Shown in pieces: positions 25,479 to 35,619 of a DNA stretch of 64,000 nucleotides. This stretch comes from JAMZMI01 sp049115715 (GTDB lineage Bacteria > Bacteroidota > Bacteroidia > Cytophagales > Cyclobacteriaceae): assembly GCA_049115715.1 (NCBI GenBank), contig JAGDZQ010000019.1, positions 62,001-126,000 of the forward strand. The letters are read 5' to 3'. The notes beneath the pieces were generated by a model that was given only the letters and a program-made list of their open reading frames with translations, was not told the origin of the DNA and ran no database searches. Numbering within the stretch: position 1 is the stretch's first letter; every line of letters begins with the position of its first letter. The translations under genes and the position numbers were made by a program.

Positions 25479-26162
25479 GTGAAAATATACATTCCTTTTA
25501 TTCTACTACTGTTACTGGTTTCCATATATAACAGTGCTGCTCAATCCAATGCAATCATTGGGAATTTGAGGTTTTCTCTCTCAACACAGAAATCTAACAC
25601 TCTGGATTTAAAATCTCAAAGCTCAGCTTTTTTGATTAGTCCTAGTTTCAGCTATATGCGATTTACTTCTTCAAAAAATATTCATCAATTCAAATTATCA
25701 CGAGCGTTTATCCAAGATCAGAACAACATACAGTTTTCAGATGATGGAACGAGCATTACAAACGGTTCCAAAATATCGTCCTTTGGATTCTCATTTGCAT
25801 ACGAATTCGATTATTTAATCAATAAACGCAGTAAATCTAATTTCAATCTATATATCGGAAGTAGCATAGAAAATTCATTCTCCCGCTCTACGTTTGATCC
25901 TAAGGTTATATTGTTTACAACAAAGACATTTGGTTATTCCTTGAGCTCCCAGATAATTCCAAAGGTCATTTACAATTTTGGAAAGACTACATTCTTATCT
26001 TTCTCATTTCCTGTAAGAGTAATCCTGCTTCATTGGGGAAGTCAAAGAACGAAAAACCCTCAGCTTACAACTAGTCAGCAAAAAAATAGTAATTTTAAAA
26101 CAGAATTTTTCCCAACCAAAAGATGGCATGAATTAGAAGTCGGATTCGGGGTAAAGTTCTGA
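25479..26162 (+). CDS. Predicted outer-membrane beta-barrel protein, function unknown
   Basis: 227 residues from a GTG; the in-frame codons upstream reach a stop without an ATG. Signal peptide of about 22 residues (LLLLLVSIYNSAAQ). The rest alternates polar and hydrophobic residues with many Ser, Phe and Tyr, and ends ELEVGFGVKF with terminal Phe, as expected for a small barrel. No named family was recognised. Convergent with the DUF5916 gene, 16 bp between stops. Confidence 0.6.
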   Translation: MKIYIPFILLLLLVSIYNSAAQSNAIIGNLRFSLSTQKSNTLDLKSQSSAFLISPSFSYMRFTSSKNIHQFKLSRAFIQDQNNIQFSDDGTSITNGSKISSFGFSFAYEFDYLINKRSKSNFNLYIGSSIENSFSRSTFDPKVILFTTKTFGYSLSSQIIPKVIYNFGKTTFLSFSFPVRVILLHWGSQRTKNPQLTTSQQKNSNFKTEFFPTKRWHELEVGFGVKF

Positions 26163-26178
26163 CGCATCAAGATTTATT

Positions 26179-28776
26179 TCAAAGAATAAACCTATAAGTA
26201 TACTTAATCAAAAAGGTATTATTCCCCTCAAGCCCTGTCAGCTTTGAACTTAGTCGGGCAAAGCTGTTTCTCTCTGATTGATCATCATAGGAGCCATTGT
26301 TAGACCAAACAAAAAATAACGTAGAACCAGGCACATACTCCCACCTCATTACGAAGTTTGATCGAAACTCTACAAAGTTGAAGTCCGGATCATCAAATTC
26401 AAATTCCTGGTCAATCGAATAAATTGCATCTTCAATGTTGTAAACAATATCACTTTCATTAATCAAAGAAAACCGCCTTTCATACTCAGCTGATTTCGAC
26501 TTGTTGACCCATTTAAACTCATCGTACTCCCCCTTCGCTATGAACGGCTGTCCCCAAAACTCCAGAGTCAAGTTTGGAGTAATGTTATAATTCATTCTAA
26601 GAGAAAGACTATACGTGCTTTGGTTAACCCGTCCCAATAAATAATTTGAAGTGCTTCCTGATTCAAACTGATCGATATATTGGAGGTTGTTTCTCTGCCA
26701 AGAGATATCAGGAGATAGTGAGACACTCATCGCATCGGTAGGTCTATATCTGATGTTAAAAGATATACCGTTACCAAAAGTAAAGTTCTCATGTCCGAAA
26801 TCAAATGAGTTATTGAAACGAAAGCTCAATTTCTTCTGGTCATTTGTACGAAACCAATACCAATAGCTCAATCTTTTAGGATAAAGAAAAGATGGCCCTC
26901 CTCTTAAATCCGCATTTGATACAGAGCGCCCTTCCATCCATGTTCCCGTCCCAAAATTCCAAAAATTATGAAACTGCCAGTTGGCTTCTATATTTGTTCC
27001 TGCGCTTGTTTGCACACCTCCAAAATCCACATTTTGTTCTGCATAGATATTGTATCGCTGCGCTCTAAATAGCTTAGTAGGCTTAGTTACTCTATATTGA
27101 GTCCAAAGCCAGTTATTTACATTGTCTGTTTGGACTAGAAACCCAACATCATTGAGTTCAAGATTGGGGGATCGATAATTAGAGCCTATACTCCATCTCC
27201 AGTTTCCGCTTCGTTTGCCAAAGGCAAAAGTCCCAACTGTTCCCACCAAAGAAGTTCTTGTAGAATCTAAATTCTTATGATGATTATTTGAGCGCTGAAA
27301 GAATCGCTCAGAGGCTGTCTGAGTTTCATAAATAGCTCCCTGAGAGCCCGCCACTCTGCTAAACATTCCCCTTAGTATAAAACCGTACTTTCTATCTTTA
27401 AAATTATGATCCAAATCAAATCCACCACTTTGAGCATTATCATGAAGTAGCTCCAGACCATTGACATCATTGCCCATTCTATTGACATTGCTAAAAAAAG
27501 CTCCAAAAACAGTCTTTCCTCCATCGATATCTTGTTGAGCTCTAGCTACCACATAGTTTGTATATGGTTCCACTTTTTCATTTCTCCTCCCTCCAACAGT
27601 ATCCACAACTCTGGCTAGTTCACGATTGGTAAAAGACTCCAGTACTCCCCAGGAAAAACCTTTGGCATTTTTTCCTGTAATTTTTGCTGCTCCTAGTATT
27701 CTGGTTTGATTGGGTTTATCAACGTGATCTACATTGTCTCCATCAGGATCTCCTTTCGGCGGGCCACCAATTCGTCTTGAATAATACAGATTGTTGATCC
27801 CTCCGCTGGTAGGAAAATCTAAAACGTTTGCTCCCTCAAGAAAAAATGGCCTCTGCTCTCTAAAGAAAAGTCGAAAAGCAGAAAGGTTTACCCGAGAAGG
27901 GTCGGCTTCCACCTGGCCAAAATCCGGATTTACGGTGAGATCAAGCGTAATATCTGAAGTGAGTCCAATTTTAGCATCTACACCCACATTTCCATTCAGT
28001 TCATTCCCGGAGTTCTTAAATGGGTTATCTGCTTCTTTGGGGAAAGTTGCCACAGATCCCACAACATAGGGTTGTATCTCCAATTGCTTTTGCGGCTTAA
28101 CACCTTTAATCCCATTCAGTTCTCCAAAAAGATGAACCCAGCCTGGAGCTGTTGGGTTTACCGGCTGCCAAGTTGATCTTTCTTCCTTTCGGAAAAAACG
28201 TCTTGTAAACTGAATACCCCAAGTATGAATTTCTTTATTCGCAAATCTTAACTGAGAGAGAGGAATCTTAAATTCTGCAATCCACCCCTTATCATCTACA
28301 CTTGTCTTCAAATACCAAATCGGATCCCAGGTAGAATCCCAATTATCGCCATTATTGGAAATGTACTCATCTCCTTTCACTCCGGAAACCGAGGCTGTGA
28401 AAGAAAAAGCTGATCGCTGATCATGATAACTGTCAATGTTGATTTCTACCCAATCACCATCGAAACCGTCTCTCCGAGACATTCGCTTCACAATCTTATC
28501 CGGCTCGGAATCAAAGGCTCTGACTCCTACATAAAGATATTTGGCATCATACAGTATCTTAAACTGTGTGGGCTCGGATGGGACTACCTTATATTCTGGC
28601 TGATGCCCAACAAAATCACCTCCCCATTCTACTTGACCCCAGGCATCATCATCTAATTTTCCATCAATGACAATCTCGCTTTCAGCCTTGCCCGTAGTGT
28701 AACTTTTCTTCTCTTCTTGCGCCTGAACAGACAAAAAACAAAATGCTATTGATGGCAACAGAAAGAATCGATACAT
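26179..28776 (-). CDS. DUF5916 outer-membrane protein with N-terminal CBM9-like domain
   Basis: 865 residues. Signal peptide (about 1-19, CFLSVQAQ), then a carbohydrate-binding family-9-like beta sandwich (about 30-215, IVIDGKLDDDAWGQVEW ... FKILYDAKYLYVGVRAFDSEP) and a DUF5916 barrel-like region to the end (DFGQVEADPSRVNLSAFRLF, RPFFLEGANVLDF, YSRRIGG). Widespread in marine Bacteroidota; often annotated carbohydrate-binding or hydrolase, but substrate and activity are not established. Single gene. Confidence 0.85.
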   Translation of the reverse strand: MYRFFLLPSIAFCFLSVQAQEEKKSYTTGKAESEIVIDGKLDDDAWGQVEWGGDFVGHQPEYKVVPSEPTQFKILYDAKYLYVGVRAFDSEPDKIVKRMSRRDGFDGDWVEINIDSYHDQRSAFSFTASVSGVKGDEYISNNGDNWDSTWDPIWYLKTSVDDKGWIAEFKIPLSQLRFANKEIHTWGIQFTRRFFRKEERSTWQPVNPTAPGWVHLFGELNGIKGVKPQKQLEIQPYVVGSVATFPKEADNPFKNSGNELNGNVGVDAKIGLTSDITLDLTVNPDFGQVEADPSRVNLSAFRLFFREQRPFFLEGANVLDFPTSGGINNLYYSRRIGGPPKGDPDGDNVDHVDKPNQTRILGAAKITGKNAKGFSWGVLESFTNRELARVVDTVGGRRNEKVEPYTNYVVARAQQDIDGGKTVFGAFFSNVNRMGNDVNGLELLHDNAQSGGFDLDHNFKDRKYGFILRGMFSRVAGSQGAIYETQTASERFFQRSNNHHKNLDSTRTSLVGTVGTFAFGKRSGNWRWSIGSNYRSPNLELNDVGFLVQTDNVNNWLWTQYRVTKPTKLFRAQRYNIYAEQNVDFGGVQTSAGTNIEANWQFHNFWNFGTGTWMEGRSVSNADLRGGPSFLYPKRLSYWYWFRTNDQKKLSFRFNNSFDFGHENFTFGNGISFNIRYRPTDAMSVSLSPDISWQRNNLQYIDQFESGSTSNYLLGRVNQSTYSLSLRMNYNITPNLTLEFWGQPFIAKGEYDEFKWVNKSKSAEYERRFSLINESDIVYNIEDAIYSIDQEFEFDDPDFNFVEFRSNFVMRWEYVPGSTLFFVWSNNGSYDDQSERNSFARLSSKLTGLEGNNTFLIKYTYRFIL

Positions 28777-28980
28777 TACTATTAAGTGAGGTCGGTAGAT
28801 GAATATCTAAAAAGGACGTGAATATCTCCAAAGGGTTACTTCTTAGAACGAATATTCCACCAACGGAAAATTAACAGTCATTATTGCGTCAGACCTATAG
28901 GACATGGGTAGACAAAGAATCTAAAAGCTTAATTCAAGCAGGCATGGAACTAGCACTATTAGAATTGTAAAGGAGCTATT

Positions 28981-30003
28981 CTATTTTTCTTTTTTAACCT
29001 CAACAGCCTCACCATTGATCTTTTCCTTGATCTTGATTTCGAGTTCTTCCATCAGCTCTGGATTGTCCTCTACTAGCTGCTTCACAGCATCCCTTCCTTG
29101 TCCCAGCTTATTATCATTGTAAGAAAACCAAGAACCGGCCTTCTTAATTACATCAAGCTCTACCCCTATATCGATAATCTCGCCAGACTTACTAATACCT
29201 CGTCCGTACATGATGTCGAACTCCACTACTTTGAAAGGAGGAGCCACCTTGTTTTTCACAACTTTTACTCTTGTTCTGTTACCTAGAATGTTATCTGCAC
29301 TTTCTTTGATTTGACCTATTCTCCTAATATCCAATCTTACAGAAGCGTAAAACTTAAGTGCATTACCCCCAGTAGTAGTTTCCGGGTTTCCGAACATAAC
29401 ACCAATTTTTTCTCGAAGCTGGTTAATGAAAATACAAGAACATCCTGTTTTGTTGATAGCGCCAGTAAGCTTTCTCAAAGCCTGAGACATCAATCTAGCC
29501 TGTAGTCCCATTTTACTATCTCCCATCTCACCTTCAAGCTCCGCACGTGGTACTAAAGCAGCAACTGAATCAATTACGATGATATCTATCGCTCCAGAAC
29601 GAATAAGGTGCTCGGCAATCTCAAGTGCTTGCTCCCCGTTATCAGGTTGAGAAATCAATAGATTCTCCGTATCGATACCCAATTTCTCGGCATAGGATTT
29701 ATCAAAGGCATGCTCTGCATCAATAATAGCTGCCAGTCCTCCAGACTTCTGCGTCTCAGCTATACAATGCATGGCTAAAGTCGTCTTACCAGAAGATTCA
29801 GGTCCATAAACCTCGATGACTCTACCTCTTGGAATCCCTCCAACACCCAACGCCATATCCAGACTCAAAGAACCAGTAGAAATAACAGGTATATCCAATA
29901 CCTTGTTATCACTCAATTTCATGATCGTTCCTTTTCCGTAAGTCTTTTCCAGTTTATCAATAGTCAACTGAAGTGCTTTGTGTTTTTCGGAGATATCTGA
30001 CAT
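28981..30003 (-). CDS. recA: Recombinase RecA
   Basis: 340 residues. Walker A GPESSGKT (67-74), Walker B IIVIDSVAALVPRAELEGE, loop L2 region FINQLREKIGVMFGNPETTTGG, and the acidic/Lys tail. Strand exchange in homologous recombination and SOS induction. Single gene, with a good promoter 30 bp upstream. Confidence 0.98.
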   Translation of the reverse strand: MSDISEKHKALQLTIDKLEKTYGKGTIMKLSDNKVLDIPVISTGSLSLDMALGVGGIPRGRVIEVYGPESSGKTTLAMHCIAETQKSGGLAAIIDAEHAFDKSYAEKLGIDTENLLISQPDNGEQALEIAEHLIRSGAIDIIVIDSVAALVPRAELEGEMGDSKMGLQARLMSQALRKLTGAINKTGCSCIFINQLREKIGVMFGNPETTTGGNALKFYASVRLDIRRIGQIKESADNILGNRTRVKVVKNKVAPPFKVVEFDIMYGRGISKSGEIIDIGVELDVIKKAGSWFSYNDNKLGQGRDAVKQLVEDNPELMEELEIKIKEKINGEAVEVKKEK

Positions 30004-30031
30004 AAGAAGTGTTTTGAATATTGATTTTGAG

Positions 30032-30060
30032 CAAAAGTAGCCGTATAAGTTTAAAACAAA
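30032..30060 (-). promoter_or_regulatory. recA promoter
   Basis: On the minus strand TTTG (complement of 30057-30060), 17-bp spacer, TACTTTTG (complement of 30032-30039): both elements fit the Bacteroidota consensus TTTG/TAnnTTTG. The recA start is 28 bp further on. No obvious LexA palindrome was seen. Confidence 0.7.
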
Positions 30061-30212
30061 AGACGATTGCTAATTTTTTTAGTAAAATAAATTAAATCAC
30101 TAATATTTTTATCATTTACGAGAGCGGAATAATTCATGTCGGAAAACGCTTGTCCTGCCAAATGCTATTGAAAATTGAAAAATACGATCTATTTTAACCT
30201 CTTGATTTCAAT

Positions 30213-31232
30213 ATGAGACGAAGAAAAATTTGGATTGCAATCATTGGCACACTTGCTCTGGTAATTATCTGGCAGTGGGATTTCATTCGATATGGTTTGA
30301 GGTTGGCAGAAGGTCAAATTGAAGTCATTGTCAATGCAAAACCTATAGAGGATTTCCTAGCTGCCCCGGATTTCCCTGACTCACTAAAATCAAAGCTCAG
30401 GCTTGCTCAAGAAGTTCGTCTTTTCGCCATGGAAGAGTTGAAACTTAACCATTCGGACAATTATACTAAGCTTTATGATCAGAAAGGGAAAGTATTGATT
30501 TGGAACGTATCTGCATGCGAACCTTATAAACTTGAGCCTTACAAATGGTACTTCCCTTTTCTTGGCAAAATGCCTTACAAAGGTTTTTTTGATTTAGAAG
30601 AAGCAAAACTAGAAAGAGCTCAACTGGATGAACTCGGCTTGGACACACGCATCAGACCTGTAGGCGGTTGGTCAACGCTTGGCATATTGAATGACCCAAT
30701 TCTATCCAATATGCTCAACAGAAGTGACGGAGATCTCGCTGAGGTTATCATCCATGAATTGACCCATGCAACCATATTTGTGAAAAATGAGATTGAATTC
30801 AATGAAAATCTCGCCTCCTTCATTGGAGAAAGAGGTGCTGAGCTCTTCTTAGCACAACAGTTTGGAGACAGCAGCGAGGCATATTTAGATTATATTCAAA
30901 GCCAAAGTGATGGGAGAAGACTTACCGAATATATTCTCCTCGGAGCACGCACTCTGGATAGTCTCTATTCTCATATTGAAAATCAACCAGATTCTGTAAG
31001 AAAAACGCTTAAAGGAAAAGCTATTGACTCCATTGTAGACGCTATGGATACAGTCTCATTTTACAATGAAAAATATTATAATATATTTAGAAAAACCTCT
31101 CCCAACAACGCTTACTTTATGTCATTTATGCGATATCACGCACAGGAAGACACACTATCGACGATTTACAATCACTATGATGACAACTTGAAAAAAATGA
31201 TCGAGGCGCTAAAGGACGAGTATGGAAAGTAA
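30213..31232 (+). CDS. Predicted membrane-anchored zinc aminopeptidase (PF10023-type)
   Basis: 339 residues. N-terminal membrane anchor (about 6-24, WIAIIGTLALVIIWQW). Zinc site HELTH (181-185) with downstream NENLASFIGE (Glu198 likely third ligand), plus the flanking GGWSTLGILNDPILSNML typical of this uncharacterised peptidase family. Substrate unknown. Monocistronic and not obviously tied to the two-component genes that follow. Confidence 0.85.
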   Translation: MRRRKIWIAIIGTLALVIIWQWDFIRYGLRLAEGQIEVIVNAKPIEDFLAAPDFPDSLKSKLRLAQEVRLFAMEELKLNHSDNYTKLYDQKGKVLIWNVSACEPYKLEPYKWYFPFLGKMPYKGFFDLEEAKLERAQLDELGLDTRIRPVGGWSTLGILNDPILSNMLNRSDGDLAEVIIHELTHATIFVKNEIEFNENLASFIGERGAELFLAQQFGDSSEAYLDYIQSQSDGRRLTEYILLGARTLDSLYSHIENQPDSVRKTLKGKAIDSIVDAMDTVSFYNEKYYNIFRKTSPNNAYFMSFMRYHAQEDTLSTIYNHYDDNLKKMIEALKDEYGK

Positions 31233-31403
31233 TTTCATCGGTTAACAAATTGTTACCTTTCAACGAGAAAATTGATTTCTATTTAAATTTGAATAATATC
31301 GAGTGCGCACGGAACTATTATTGATTCTATCGAATGAAAAAAGCTCCCTGTTAATTGAACATAAATTATATATTAATTCAGCGTTACTTTCAAAGTCAAA
31401 AAA

Positions 31404-32090
31404 ATGGCCAAGAGCAATCAAAAGATTTTAATAGTAGATGATGAGCCCGATATTCTGGAGCTTCTTAAATATAACCTGAGCAAAGAAGGGTATGATGTGA
31501 AAGTAGCCTCGGATGGTATCAAGGGAGTAGACATTGCCAAGACTTTTATTCCCGACCTGATCATCCTCGATATCATGATGCCTAAGCAAGACGGTGTAGA
31601 AACATGTCGCCAACTGAGGGAAATTCCTGAGCTGGTGAACGCCTTTGTGATTTTCCTTACAGCCAGGTCAGAAGAATATTCTGAGGTAGCCGCATTTGAT
31701 ATGGGTGCGGATGATTACATCACCAAACCTATTAAGCCTAGGGCACTAGTAAGCAGAATAAATGCCCTTTTCAGAAGAGAGTCTAAGAAAAAGAAAGAGT
31801 CTCAAACTGTAGAACTTGGAGACTTGACTATCGATCGGTCTTCCTATACGGTCATTTCCAAAGGATCAAAAATAAACCTTCCAAAAAAAGAGTTTGAACT
31901 TCTTTATTTCCTTGCCCAAAATCCGAGCAAAGTATTCAATCGAGATGAACTCTTACAAAACATATGGGGTACGGACGTATATGTACTGGCTAGAACGGTG
32001 GATGTGCACATTAGAAAAGTAAGAGAGAAAATCGGAGAAGGATATATTTCTACTGTAAAAGGAGTTGGTTACAAGTTTGAAGTAAACTAG
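31404..32090 (+). CDS. OmpR/PhoB-family response regulator
   Basis: 228 residues. Receiver domain with acidic pocket VDDEPD, phosphoacceptor Asp56 (LDIMMP), and Lys108 (DYITKPIKP); C-terminal winged helix (about 130-226, LPKKEFELLYFLAQNP and RTVDVHIRKVREKI). The partner kinase starts 3 bp after the stop. The pair resembles PhoB/PhoR in arrangement, but phosphate control is not shown by the sequence. Confidence 0.95.
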   Translation: MAKSNQKILIVDDEPDILELLKYNLSKEGYDVKVASDGIKGVDIAKTFIPDLIILDIMMPKQDGVETCRQLREIPELVNAFVIFLTARSEEYSEVAAFDMGADDYITKPIKPRALVSRINALFRRESKKKKESQTVELGDLTIDRSSYTVISKGSKINLPKKEFELLYFLAQNPSKVFNRDELLQNIWGTDVYVLARTVDVHIRKVREKIGEGYISTVKGVGYKFEVN

Positions 32091-32093
32091 TAT

Positions 32094-33167
32094 ATGATCA
32101 ACTCGAGGGGCATTTCGCTTTTACTCGCCGTTCTTATTTCTGCGATCACTACTGCATTCATATCCATTGTTGAATCCGTCAATGATGTAGCGGTCGGGAT
32201 TGCTTTTTTCCTCTCTTTTTCTACATCCTATATATTTATAAGGATTACTTTGGAATTCATTTTCTTCAGACAAATCAACTCCATATTTGAAGTTCTGAAC
32301 AATATAAAAGATCAGGATCTCTCCTTCTTAACCAAGTCTTCGTCTAAGCTTTCTTTCAGCCCTCTCAAGAAGGTAAACAAAGAGATTTTCAGCTATGCTG
32401 AAAAGAAACAACAGGAGATTAAAGAACTAAAGCAACTTGAAGCTTTTAGGAGAGAGTTCATTGCGGATGTCTCACATGAATTAAAAACGCCCATATTCGC
32501 TGCTCAGGGTTTTGTACATACGCTTCTGGATGGAGCCGTGGAAGACAAGACGGTTCGTTCCAAGTTTTTAAAGAAAGCTGCCAAAAGTCTGGATGGGCTT
32601 GACATACTCGTTCAGGATCTTCTGACCATTTCACAAATGGAGACAGGAGAAATCAAAATGCACTTTGAGTATTTTGATATCGTCCAGCTCACCAAAGAAG
32701 TGTACGATCAATTGGACGGAAAAGCGGAAAAGAAGTCCATCAGCTTTAAAATAAAAAATGAAAGCGAGCAGTACTTCGTTTATGCAGATTATCGCCGCAT
32801 ATACCAGGTACTTATCAACCTCATGTCCAACGCCATCAAGTACACAAGAAAAGAAGGCAAGGTACTCGTCTCTTTTGAAGAAAAAAACGATCAAATCATC
32901 ACGTACGTCAAAGATTCAGGACGTGGTATTCCTACCGAAGATTTGAACAGAATATTTGAACGGTTCTATAGAGTGGACAAGTCCAGATCCAAGGAAAAAG
33001 GAGGTACCGGACTGGGTTTATCTATTGTCAAGCACATTATGGAGGCGCATGAATCTAAAGTACTTGTAGAAAGTGAGTTCAAAAAGGGATCAACCTTTAG
33101 CTTTGCGCTCAAAAAAGGTAAGCCGGTAGCACATCGGTTTATGGATGAAGAAGACGATGAAGACTAA
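32094..33167 (+). CDS. Sensor histidine kinase (PhoR-like)
   Basis: 357 residues. Two membrane helices (about 5-24 and 30-52) with almost no periplasmic loop, so sensing is likely in the membrane or through a partner. HisKA with His128 (DVSHELKTP), then HATPase_c: N box NLMSNAIKYT, G1 KDSGRGIP, F box IFERFYRVDKSRS, G2 GGTGLGLSIVKHIM. Acidic C-terminus. Partner of the response regulator upstream. Confidence 0.95.
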   Translation: MINSRGISLLLAVLISAITTAFISIVESVNDVAVGIAFFLSFSTSYIFIRITLEFIFFRQINSIFEVLNNIKDQDLSFLTKSSSKLSFSPLKKVNKEIFSYAEKKQQEIKELKQLEAFRREFIADVSHELKTPIFAAQGFVHTLLDGAVEDKTVRSKFLKKAAKSLDGLDILVQDLLTISQMETGEIKMHFEYFDIVQLTKEVYDQLDGKAEKKSISFKIKNESEQYFVYADYRRIYQVLINLMSNAIKYTRKEGKVLVSFEEKNDQIITYVKDSGRGIPTEDLNRIFERFYRVDKSRSKEKGGTGLGLSIVKHIMEAHESKVLVESEFKKGSTFSFALKKGKPVAHRFMDEEDDED

Positions 33168-33885
33168 AGGCAGAATAAATTTTGAAGATTTAATACTTTT
33201 TGAAAACCCAAATTATATAGTCATAAACAAACCTCCTCACCTTGCTACTCTGGAGGACAGGAATGACACACAAAACATATTGAGTCTTGCCAAAGCATAC
33301 CATCCTGACTCACAGGTATGTCATCGTTTAGATAAAGAGACTTCTGGTGTTCTGGCTATCGCAAAGCATCCCGATGCATATCGCCATTTTGCTATGAGTC
33401 TGGAAAAAAGACAGGTAAAGAAAATTTATCACGCCGTACTTAATGGAATTCACGATTTTCAAGACCTTGAAGCAGATCAACCCATTTATTCTTCCAACAG
33501 TAAGTCAAGAGTTGATTTTCATGAAGGGAAACCATCGCTAACACTCGTCAGCACTTTGGAGCACTTCAAAGCAAACACACTTATTAAGTGCTTTCCTGTG
33601 ACGGGAAGGTTACATCAAATCAGAATTCACCTTGCCTATCACCATGCTCCAATAGTATCTGATATTATATACGGTGGAGACTGGGTGTATCTTTCTTCAA
33701 TTAAAAAGAAGTATAAGATATCTAAAGACTCTGACGAGCAACCTTTAATAAGAAGAGTCGCGCTTCATGCCTTCAGTCTTTCTTTTAAGGATTTTGGGGA
33801 CGATTCTGAAAATATCCTTACCGTCGAGGCTCCTTATCCTAAGGACTTTGAAGTACTGATTAAGCAGCTGCGGAAAAACCTTTGA
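33145..33885 (+). CDS. RluA-family pseudouridine synthase
   Basis: 246 residues. Catalytic motif HRLDKETSGVL with Asp63, then KIYHAVLNG, and FPVTGRLHQIRIHLAYHHAPIVSD typical of RluA enzymes. No S4 domain. It modifies uridines in rRNA or tRNA; the target cannot be told. The start overlaps the kinase gene by 23 bp; a second ATG at 33157 overlaps by 11 bp and is equally possible. Confidence 0.9.
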   Translation: MKKTMKTKGRINFEDLILFENPNYIVINKPPHLATLEDRNDTQNILSLAKAYHPDSQVCHRLDKETSGVLAIAKHPDAYRHFAMSLEKRQVKKIYHAVLNGIHDFQDLEADQPIYSSNSKSRVDFHEGKPSLTLVSTLEHFKANTLIKCFPVTGRLHQIRIHLAYHHAPIVSDIIYGGDWVYLSSIKKKYKISKDSDEQPLIRRVALHAFSLSFKDFGDDSENILTVEAPYPKDFEVLIKQLRKNL

Positions 33886-33902
33886 TTTAATCCTATTACA
33901 CT

Positions 33903-33934
33903 TTTGTTTTTACAAAACAAAAATTCTATTTTTG
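33903..33934 (+). promoter_or_regulatory. Promoter of the rplM-rpsI operon
   Basis: TTTG (33903-33906), 20-bp spacer, TATTTTTG (33927-33934): an exact fit to TTTG-N(17-23)-TAnnTTTG. The first gene starts 49 bp downstream. Confidence 0.75.
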
Positions 33935-33983
33935 TGTCCCTTTTCGTAAAGGGTGAGAAAACTATAAATTAAACTATATAACA

Positions 33984-34427
33984 TTGGATACTTTAAGCTT
34001 TAAAACAGTATCATTAAACAAAGCTACCGTTGAAAAAAATTGGATCGTCGTTGACGCGGAGGCCAAAGTTTTGGGACGGTTAGCAAGTGAGGTAGCTAAA
34101 ATCATTAGAGGGAAGAACAAGCCTGGCTACACTCCTAACGTAGATTGCGGAGACAATGTGATTGTCATTAACTCTGACAAAGTCAGACTTACTGGTAACA
34201 AATGGTCTGAAAAGCAGTACGTGCGACACACAGGATATCCTGGGGGACAAAGAATTGCTACACCGAATGAGGTAAAGGCGAAATCTTCTACAATTCTTGT
34301 AGAGAAAGCCGTAAGAGGCATGTTGCCTAAAAACAAATTAGGAGACAAAATCTACAAAAACTTACATGTATATGCGGGTACAGAGCATCCACATGAAGCA
34401 CAACAACCTAAAGAAGCAAAATTCTAA
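33984..34427 (+). CDS. rplM: 50S ribosomal protein L13
   Basis: 147 residues, usual length. Start codon is TTG, giving the familiar Bacteroidota N-terminus MDTLSFKT; no ATG in frame lies nearby upstream. Signatures WIVVDAEAKVLGRLASEVA, GDNVIVINSDKVRLTGNKW and VRGMLPKNKLG. First gene of rplM-rpsI. Confidence 0.97.
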   Translation: MDTLSFKTVSLNKATVEKNWIVVDAEAKVLGRLASEVAKIIRGKNKPGYTPNVDCGDNVIVINSDKVRLTGNKWSEKQYVRHTGYPGGQRIATPNEVKAKSSTILVEKAVRGMLPKNKLGDKIYKNLHVYAGTEHPHEAQQPKEAKF

Positions 34428-34432
34428 TCTGA

Positions 34433-34819
34433 ATGGATATCATTAACACAATAGGAAGAAGGAAAACGGCAGTAGCAAGAGTCTACTTCCAGTCTGGAAA
34501 AGGAAAAATCACTGTTAACTCAAAAGAACTTAACACGTATTTTCCATCAGAAATCCTACAATTGATCGTAAAGCAGCCTCTTGAAACACTTGAAGCTGAC
34601 GGAAATTTCGATATTGATATAAACGTTGACGGTGGCGGACCGAAAGGTCAGGCAGAAGCTGTAAGACTAGCTATATCAAGAGCACTAGTAATCGCTGATC
34701 CTGAAAATAAGCCTGCTTTGAAAAAAGAAGGTTTTATGACGAGAGACCCTAGAATGGTTGAACGTAAGAAACCAGGTAGAAGAAAAGCGAGAAGAAAATT
34801 CCAGTTCAGTAAACGTTAA
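34433..34819 (+). CDS. rpsI: 30S ribosomal protein S9
   Basis: 128 residues. GRRKTAVARVYFQSGKGKI at the start and the basic tail RKKPGRRKARRKFQFSKR that reaches the ribosomal P site. Five bases after rplM. Confidence 0.98.
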   Translation: MDIINTIGRRKTAVARVYFQSGKGKITVNSKELNTYFPSEILQLIVKQPLETLEADGNFDIDINVDGGGPKGQAEAVRLAISRALVIADPENKPALKKEGFMTRDPRMVERKKPGRRKARRKFQFSKR

Positions 34820-34830
34820 GATTAAGAGCA

Positions 34831-35589
34831 ATGCAAAAAATAGAATACAAAGATTTATTGGATGCTGGTGTTCACTTTGGACACCTTACCAGAAAATGGA
34901 ATCCACAAATGGCTCCATATATCTTCATGGAGAAGAATGGAATCCATATCATCGACTTGAACAAAACTATCTCTGAACTTGAAACTGCAGCATCTGCGCT
35001 TCAGGCGGTAGTAAAGTCGGGAAGAAAAGTAATGTTCGTAGCTACTAAGAAGCAGGCCAAAGAGACTGTGGAAAATGTAGCTAAGAGCTTAAACATGCCT
35101 TACGTAACTGAAAGATGGTTGGGTGGTATGCTTACAAACTTCGCAACTATCAGAAAGTCATTGAAAAAAATGGCTGGTATGGAGAAGTTGATGAAAGATG
35201 AGGCTTTTCTTAACCTAGCGAAGAGAGAGCGTTTGATGATCACTAGAGAAAAAGAAAAACTGGAAAGAGTACTTGGTGGAATCGCCGATCTAAACAGACT
35301 TCCAGCAGCTCTATTCGTTATCGACATCAAGAGAGAGCACATTGCTATCTCTGAAGCTCAAAAACTGAACATTCCGGTTTTCGCGCTTGTAGATACGAAC
35401 TCAGACCCTACTCAAGTTGATTATCCAATCCCAGGAAACGACGATGCTTTCAAAGCAATCAACCTAATTACTAACTATATCGCTAAGGCAGCTGAAGAAG
35501 CACTTAGCGAAAGAAAAAAGGAAAAGGCTGAATCCGCTGAGAAAGAAGAAGTAGCAGCCAAAAAAGAAGCAGACGAGCAAAGCGCTTAA
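34831..35589 (+). CDS. rpsB: 30S ribosomal protein S2
   Basis: 252 residues. DLLDAGVHFGHLTRKWNPQMAPYIF, TKKQAKETVE, ERWLGGMLTNFATIRKS and PVFALVDTNSDP are S2 signatures; the C-terminus is a Glu/Lys/Ala-rich tail of about 30 residues. Eleven bases after rpsI and probably in the same transcript. A terminator-like hairpin separates it from tsf. Confidence 0.98.
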   Translation: MQKIEYKDLLDAGVHFGHLTRKWNPQMAPYIFMEKNGIHIIDLNKTISELETAASALQAVVKSGRKVMFVATKKQAKETVENVAKSLNMPYVTERWLGGMLTNFATIRKSLKKMAGMEKLMKDEAFLNLAKRERLMITREKEKLERVLGGIADLNRLPAALFVIDIKREHIAISEAQKLNIPVFALVDTNSDPTQVDYPIPGNDDAFKAINLITNYIAKAAEEALSERKKEKAESAEKEEVAAKKEADEQSA

Positions 35590-35619
35590 TACTTCATTAA
35601 AATGTTATAATATTCATTG

